The position numbers were made by a program, and so were the translations under genes. A stretch of DNA of 9,877 nucleotides, taken from assembly GCA_030613345.1 (NCBI GenBank), contig JAUWMD010000079.1:1-9877 (forward strand). Reading direction: 5' to 3'. Every line of letters begins with the position of its first letter. Position 1 is the stretch's first letter. This DNA is from Candidatus Krumholzibacteriota bacterium. Its GTDB lineage: Bacteria; Krumholzibacteriota; Krumholzibacteriia; Krumholzibacteriales; Krumholzibacteriaceae. Under the pieces are notes generated by a model. It was not told the DNA's origin and ran no database searches. It saw only the letters and a list, made by a program, of their open reading frames with translations. Positions 5,780-9,877 of this stretch are shown here, in pieces.

Positions 5780-8209
5780 CTATCGTAAAAGCACCATCTT
5801 CCTCGTCTCGAGGAACTCTCCCGCATTGAGCCTGTAGAAGTAGACGCCACTGGCAGCCTTTGATCCATCAGCGTTCTGGCCGTTCCACTCAGTGGTATAT
5901 CTGCCTGCGGGTCTCGATTCATCAACAAGAGTCGTTACGAGTCGTCCGGAAGCGTCATAGATCCGGATTGATACATGTCCGGTCTCTTTTATCCCGAACC
6001 CAATGTTAGTGTTTGGATTGAAGGGGTTCGGAAAGTTCTGCGCGAGGAATGTCGCGTCTGGCAGGGGCATCGGGTCGTCCCCGGTCACCTGCTCGAAGCA
6101 GAGTACGGCATATTCGCTCTCGTTCCCGTGAATGTCCACCGCCGCGACCTTGTAGCATAACCCGGCATCCCACGACCAGTCGCCGTCGAATATCATCGTT
6201 TCACACGTGGTCGCCATCAGGTAACTCGGGTCAGGTTCGAAGGTCGGATCGGTGCCGCGGTAGATGTTATACCCGCCGAGGTCGGCCTCGGTGTTCGGCG
6301 CCCATGTGAGCTCCAGGCCTTCCGGCACATACGATTGCTCACCTGCGAGACCGAGAGGGGTGCAGGGGGAGAGGTTGTCGACCGACCAGGCGCTGTCGGG
6401 ATCGGAGTCCCAGAAGGTAAACGGATCGGCGCTATTCGCTGTGATCACGAAGTAATGCATCCCGTCTTCCACACCCTCAATGAAATCATGAAGGGTCCCG
6501 CAGGTATAAGCGTACTCTTCCCAGTAATGCGCCTCGACGCTGGCGACCCATTCCCAGGCTACTGCCGCTCCGAACAGTATGTCGAACCGGTACGCTGTCC
6601 CCTCGAAATCGAGGCCGACCGCGCCGGGAGATGTTTCCATTGCCCCGTCCTGCATCATCGCCATCGCCGCTGGTGCTGAAATACTACGCCACACGGTGTA
6701 GTGAGTGATCAGCTCCTCGGGGTATTCGTCCATGCGGATCGGAGCCCACGTGAGCAGGACCTGTCCGCCCTGGTCCGCAGTAACATCGCTCGCGTCGATG
6801 ATGACCGGCGCCGGATCGCCCCAGTACCCGTACCTGTCGTACTTCTGGGCGTAGATCTTCGAATTGGCCAGGTCCCTTAAATCCGGCCAGACCGCGATGA
6901 ATCCGCCATCGCCTGAAGAGATGGCAGTCACATGGTCCTGCTCGGCAGGGTATGCGGTCAGATTCATCCCGTTCTCCTGCCACTTCGTCATCCCGTTTGA
7001 GGTGATTTTCTGGCCGAAGATCTCACGATTGTGAAGGAACCTGTAATCAGCCCACAGGACGATTGCTCCTCCCTGATCCTCGGGCACGATCGCTGCATTG
7101 AACTGGGTTCCCTCCATGACACATACAGGTATCCCGTCGCTGATCCAGTTTGTGCCGCCCGCGTAATCGATGTGCTGGGCGTAGATATCATAGTTCGAAT
7201 TCCTGTTATCAGTCCAGGCGATGAAAGCGCCGCCGGCGCCATCAGATATCATGAACGGGGTAATTTGTTTGTCGGAATATTCAGATACGGCAATCCCGTA
7301 TCCGGGACCCCATAACTGAACTCCGTCATTGCGGATCCTCTCGGCGTAGATGTTGTAGTCGACTCCGAGATAATTGAGATCCCAGGTGACGATCGCCCCT
7401 CCGTTCATATCGGATATGATCTGGTGATTCAGCACAGTGTGGGATGTGTTTTCTACATATACTCCGTTACTGGTCCAGGCGGAGCTTCCGTTGAAGAGGA
7501 TCATCTGTATATAGATGTCGTTGTTCCCGTTCCGCTGATCGATCCAGGCGATTATAGCCCCGCTGCTTCCATCGGTCGTTATTTCAGGGCTCCACTGTTC
7601 GTCTGCGAACTGGCATACGGCGACTCCGTTATATATCCAGGGGAAACCGCCTGTCGAATCTATCCTCGCCGCGTATATGTCGTAACCCCCTGAACGGCTG
7701 TCAGCCCAGGTGATGATCGCGCCACCCGTGTCATCGGTTACGATACGGGGCACGTTTTGAGTGCCGGACGACCCGCAGACGGTCAACCCGCCGGCGCTCC
7801 ACGCGAGAGAACCGTTGGAGCGGATCCTCTGCGCGATGATATCCCAGTTCCCGGTACGGTCGCTCTGGTAGGCGATTATCGCTCCGCCAGCGCCGTCTGT
7901 CACGAGTACCGGCGCTTCCTGGCTGCTCCCGAGCTCCGATATGTTCACGCCTCCCGCGTCCCAGAGGACATTGCCGTCCTCGTCAAAACGCTGCGCGAAG
8001 ATATCGTAATCGAAGCCTCCCTCACGGCCGTCCTGCCAGACCACGATTGCGCCCCCAGAACCGTCTGAGATGACCTGTTGCTCGGTCTGATTACTCGGAT
8101 ATGAGCTGAGCTCGATGCCGCCCTCGGTCCAGTCGGCGTTGAGCGACGAGACGAGCATAATGATCGCAAAAACTACTGCGAGGCAGACCGATAGCGTACG
8201 GATTCTCAT
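5780..8209 (-). CDS. Secreted repeat (probable beta-propeller) protein with FlgD-like C-terminal sorting module
   Basis: 809 residues from the ATG at 8209-8207; AGGAG (8221-8217) lies 7 nt upstream, better than the GTG one codon before. Residues 1-26 are a signal peptide (RIRTLSVCLAVVFAIIMLVS, cleavage likely after LNA). About residues 46-475 hold eight tandem units of 54-56 residues with consensus DGxGGAIxxWxDxRxGxxDIYAQRI...G...W..GGV.V, probably blades of a propeller or a similar beta fold. Two fibronectin-III-like segments follow (about 478-730; LTWAPNTEADLGGYNIYRG is typical). The last 75 residues form a FlgD-like Ig module (NFPNPFNP ... GRLVTTLVDE ... SGVYFYRLNAGEF). In FCB bacteria this C-terminus commonly serves export or surface attachment (type IX secretion). 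Function unknown; an extracellular or surface role is likely. Confidence 0.88.
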   Translation of the reverse strand: MRIRTLSVCLAVVFAIIMLVSSLNADWTEGGIELSSYPSNQTEQQVISDGSGGAIVVWQDGREGGFDYDIFAQRFDEDGNVLWDAGGVNISELGSSQEAPVLVTDGAGGAIIAYQSDRTGNWDIIAQRIRSNGSLAWSAGGLTVCGSSGTQNVPRIVTDDTGGAIITWADSRSGGYDIYAARIDSTGGFPWIYNGVAVCQFADEQWSPEITTDGSSGAIIAWIDQRNGNNDIYIQMILFNGSSAWTSNGVYVENTSHTVLNHQIISDMNGGAIVTWDLNYLGVDYNIYAERIRNDGVQLWGPGYGIAVSEYSDKQITPFMISDGAGGAFIAWTDNRNSNYDIYAQHIDYAGGTNWISDGIPVCVMEGTQFNAAIVPEDQGGAIVLWADYRFLHNREIFGQKITSNGMTKWQENGMNLTAYPAEQDHVTAISSGDGGFIAVWPDLRDLANSKIYAQKYDRYGYWGDPAPVIIDASDVTADQGGQVLLTWAPIRMDEYPEELITHYTVWRSISAPAAMAMMQDGAMETSPGAVGLDFEGTAYRFDILFGAAVAWEWVASVEAHYWEEYAYTCGTLHDFIEGVEDGMHYFVITANSADPFTFWDSDPDSAWSVDNLSPCTPLGLAGEQSYVPEGLELTWAPNTEADLGGYNIYRGTDPTFEPDPSYLMATTCETMIFDGDWSWDAGLCYKVAAVDIHGNESEYAVLCFEQVTGDDPMPLPDATFLAQNFPNPFNPNTNIGFGIKETGHVSIRIYDASGRLVTTLVDESRPAGRYTTEWNGQNADGSKAASGVYFYRLNAGEFLETRKMVLLR

Positions 8210-8261
8210 CACAGTTCTCCTTTCGGCGAGAAAATGGATGCGAAAAATAAAATATGATGCT

Positions 8262-8275
8262 TGCTCATTGGAGCA
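8262..8275 (-). other. Small hairpin and T-rich stretch in the leader of the repeat-protein gene
   Basis: TGCTC (8262-8266) and GAGCA (8271-8275) form a 5-bp stem with a 4-nt loop. On the minus strand it is followed about 8 nt later by the T-rich run ATATTTTATTTTT (8255-8243). It resembles a weak terminator, either for vapC-2 read-through or as an attenuator in the roughly 100-nt leader. The stem is short, so this is tentative. Confidence 0.25.
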
Positions 8276-8319
8276 GCCCCTCGCGCATCAGCGTTGAAGA
8301 TGTGTGTAATTGCAGTAAT

Positions 8320-8328
8320 ATTATATCA
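8320..8328 (-). promoter_or_regulatory. Extended -10 promoter of the secreted repeat-protein gene
   Basis: On the minus strand TGATATAAT (8328-8320) is a perfect consensus -10 (TATAAT, 8325-8320) with an upstream TGn extension. No good -35 is seen, which is normal for extended -10 promoters. Transcription would start near 8313, leaving a leader of about 100 nt before the ATG at 8209. The 220-bp gap between vapC-2 and this gene holds no convincing gene. Confidence 0.55.
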
Positions 8329-8432
8329 CAGGTGAGACGCGGGGTGCAGGGATTTTAACGGCTATGGAGGCCTGGGGTCCCGGTTCATAGACCAGCATTG
8401 AGCTGATGTAAGCGTCCTGCATGACGTGCCTG

Positions 8433-8849
8433 TCAGCCCTTCCTCGGATTGTGAAGTTCCAGATCAAGGTGCTTTGAGTAATTTGTGAAGTCTTTGTCCG
8501 TTGTAAACACAGCGGCTGAATGCCGTATTGCAACGGCGCATATAAGGAAATCAACATGGGATCCCTGAATCCCTTTCCTGCGGCATGTGTTATAGAGCCG
8601 CGCCGCCTCTTCGTAATCAGACTGGACGATCTGCAGGTCATCAAATGAGGAAAGGTGCAGCCTCACTTCCTCGAATTTTGCCTGATCAGGAATGCCGGAA
8701 AGGATCTCCTGCCGGACCGGACCGATAAGAAACGCGCGAAGTTCCATGACAAGCTCGGAGAGTTCGTCTATCAGAACCTGCTCTTTCGGCCCGGGACGTC
8801 TGCGTCGGAGCGCAAGTGACCAGATCGTCGTATCAACGAGGACTTTCAC
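8433..8849 (-). CDS. vapC: VapC-type PIN-domain ribonuclease toxin, copy 2
   Basis: 138 residues with all PIN acidic positions kept: D6, E48, D100, D118 and D120, in the same motifs as the first copy (VLVDT, VRQEIL, HVDFLICA, TTDKDF). The start is GTG (8849-8847), overlapping the vapB stop by one base (TAGTG). This is a slightly different junction from copy 1 because vapB here ends one codon earlier. Substitutions relative to copy 1 cluster in the central helices (for example S52G, P56Q, E58K, V61E, Q64L, A67S, A68S), the region that commonly contacts the antitoxin. This could mean pair specificity is diverging, which is an inference. No third gene follows. Confidence 0.92.
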   Translation of the reverse strand: MKVLVDTTIWSLALRRRRPGPKEQVLIDELSELVMELRAFLIGPVRQEILSGIPDQAKFEEVRLHLSSFDDLQIVQSDYEEAARLYNTCRRKGIQGSHVDFLICAVAIRHSAAVFTTDKDFTNYSKHLDLELHNPRKG

Positions 8850-9046
8850 TACCTGCTGCGTCCCTTCTTATGGTCGTATTTCGGGTCGAACTCTACGGAG
8901 CCGAACAGCTTCAGAATCCTCTTCTGCCTGCGTCGCTGAATAAATTCACGCAATGCCTCATTGACCGTGGCCTTCTTCGTCCTGAAGCCGCCGATGCTCA
9001 GGGCATCCGTAAGCAGCTTTTCATCAATAGCAAGATTTGTAGCCAT
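8849..9046 (-). CDS. vapB: VapB-type antitoxin, copy 2
   Basis: 65 residues from the ATG at 9046-9044, with AGGAGGG at the aligned position upstream. It differs from copy 1 at nine positions (S6A, A13T, K17S, A18I, L21F, K22R, K43R, E56K, T64S) and lacks the final serine because TAG replaces the serine codon. The changes at 13-22 lie between the N-terminal DNA-binding strand/helix region and the conserved ATVNEALREFI helix. The toxin-binding tail FGSVEFDP is unchanged, so cross-binding of the two VapC toxins is plausible. First gene of its own operon. Confidence 0.92.
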   Translation of the reverse strand: MATNLAIDEKLLTDALSIGGFRTKKATVNEALREFIQRRRQKRILKLFGSVEFDPKYDHKKGRSR

Positions 9047-9061
9047 CTTTCCGCCCTCCTG

Positions 9062-9098
9062 TTACACATATTATTACACAAACTAATGTGTAAGTCAA
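9062..9098 (-). promoter_or_regulatory. vapBC-2 promoter with overlapping three-half-site operator
   Basis: The minus strand shows TTGACT (9098-9093) and AATAAT (9075-9070) spaced by 17 bp, a better -10 than in copy 1. Inverted arms TTACACAT (9062-9069) and ATGTGTAA (9086-9093) are perfect, and a third half-site, TTACACA, lies at 9074-9080, again 12 bp from the first. The -35 shares bases with one arm, so binding there should block RNA polymerase. It begins only a few bases after the vWA gene stop. Confidence 0.8.
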
Positions 9099-9103
9099 GC
9101 GCC

Positions 9104-9877
9104 TCACTTACTTGCCAGCCCGATTATCAGGCTGGTTCGCTCGACCTGGCGGATGAACTCGGCCCGGTACATGTGCTCATCATCACCGATGGCGCCCTTC
9201 GCGAGAACGTGAACATTTTCCAGCTGAATGTCCCCCATATGTACGGATTCCCGAAGGATCATTGCGTACATCGCGACCGCAGCGGAGAACCTCAGGGCGT
9301 TCGATGATTTCTTCACCCTCACTGGATCCCCCGAGACGACATTCGTGATGAGTCTGCTCGTATCGCCGTCGGGCTCCTTGTACCGCACGTGCACAGTGAC
9401 GATCTCGTCACCTTCCATTGCCTCGGGGCTGAGCTTCGTCTCCACGTACTTCAGGGCGTCGGGGACGAATGTGCCGTCCTCGAGCACCTCGTAGTCGCCG
9501 TACTCCGCCGGCACGATCTCGTAGAGCGCCGTGACGCTGTGGCCGGCGCCGATCTCACCGGCGTCCTTCGTGTCGTCCGCGAAGTCTTCCTTCGCCAGCA
9601 GACGGTTCTCGTAACCGATCAGCCTGTACGAGGCTACCTTCGCCGGGTTGAACTCGACCTGGATCTTCACGTCCTTGGCAATCGTGTAGAGCGTCGACGT
9701 CAGGTCGTCTACGAAGACCTTCTTCGCCTCGAGGAGGTTGTCGATGTAGGCGTGGTTGCCGTTCCCCCTGTCGGCGAGCTTCTCGAGCTTTTCGTCCTTG
9801 TAGTTGCCGATCCCGAATCCCAGTATGGTCAGGAAGATCCCGCTCTCGCGCTTCTCCTCGATCATCTCGACCAGCTC
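9104..9877 (-). CDS. YfbK-like von Willebrand factor A protein, C-terminal part (runs off right edge)
   Basis: 257 residues are visible; the frame stays open to the right edge (ELVEMIEEKRESG...), so the start lies outside and the internal ATG at 9865 is not the true start. The first part (GIFLTILGFGIGNYKDEKLE ... ADRGNGNHAYIDN) is the end of a vWA domain, the fold that binds metal through a MIDAS site further upstream. Next comes the YfbK-type C-terminal region (DUF3520): VKIQVEFNPAKVASYRLIGY, ENRLLAKEDF, VTALYEIVP, and DDEHMYRAEFIRQVE. E. coli YfbK belongs to this family, whose members are often exported lipoproteins of unclear function. The final residues (RTSLIIGLASK) may come from the vapBC module. 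Confidence 0.88.
   Translation of the reverse strand, partial: ELVEMIEEKRESGIFLTILGFGIGNYKDEKLEKLADRGNGNHAYIDNLLEAKKVFVDDLTSTLYTIAKDVKIQVEFNPAKVASYRLIGYENRLLAKEDFADDTKDAGEIGAGHSVTALYEIVPAEYGDYEVLEDGTFVPDALKYVETKLSPEAMEGDEIVTVHVRYKEPDGDTSRLITNVVSGDPVRVKKSSNALRFSAAVAMYAMILRESVHMGDIQLENVHVLAKGAIGDDEHMYRAEFIRQVERTSLIIGLASK

Larger units (their letters stand above)
8433..9142. repeat. Duplicated vapBC module, copy 2
   Basis: Partner of the segment 4022-4731, aligned without net gaps at an offset of 4411 bp. The weaker part of the similarity (about 9103-9142) covers the last dozen codons of the adjacent vWA gene, so the module boundary lies inside or at the end of that gene. Confidence 0.88.

Noticed and set aside
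8321..8422. Possible 33-residue minus-strand reading frame after vapC-2 (MQDAYISSMLVYEPGPQ...)
   Set aside because: No good ribosome binding site and no recognised similarity, and its stop codon lies inside the TATAAT promoter of the next gene. Probably chance.
9115..9135. Hairpin CCAGCC-N9-GGCTGG as a terminator of the vWA gene
   Set aside because: It lies within the last coding codons before the stop and has no T tract; a coding explanation suffices.

Overview
The window is bacterial DNA, roughly 55-60% GC. Every gene I can support reads on the minus strand, so transcription runs from high to low coordinates. The best lineage clue is the large secreted protein at 5780-8209. It has a signal peptide, eight repeats of about 54 residues, and a C-terminal FlgD-like/type IX-secretion-type module beginning NFPNPFNP. 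That architecture is typical of the FCB group and neighbouring candidate phyla (Krumholzibacteriota, Eisenbacteria, Latescibacteria and similar). The phylum assignment is an inference.

Layout from right to left, in the direction of transcription. At 9877-9104 is the 3' part of a YfbK-like von Willebrand factor A protein that runs off the right edge. At 9098-8433 is a vapBC toxin-antitoxin operon (copy 2) with its own promoter and operator. At 8328-5780 is the secreted repeat protein with an extended -10 promoter. At 5695-5411 is a decayed remnant of a Fic-family protein, only its C-terminal winged helix. At 5314-4733 is a pRiA4b ORF-3 family protein, with a 12-bp-armed inverted repeat upstream. 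At 4687-3614 is a second vapBC operon (copy 1) with a third, directly abutting HTH gene. At 3478-261 is a two-gene operon: a SWIM zinc-finger protein followed by a conserved alpha-solenoid protein. At 62-1 are the first codons of a serine/threonine protein kinase that runs off the left edge; this gene is recognisable only from its N-terminal peptide.

The stretch 3.4-5.7 kb looks like an accessory region: toxin-antitoxin genes, a Fic remnant, a plasmid-type pRiA4b gene and short repeats. The two vapBC operons are diverged duplicates. Their promoter, vapB and vapC all align at one constant offset (4411 bp), with no net insertion or deletion, and the VapC proteins are about 88% identical. Both keep a three-half-site TTACACA operator overlapping the promoter, so mutual regulation is plausible. 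The SWIM/solenoid operon lies between two copies of a dyad-symmetric sequence of about 21 bp. This is either a shared operator or the scar of a mobile cassette. No tRNA, rRNA, CRISPR array, transposase or integrase gene is visible.
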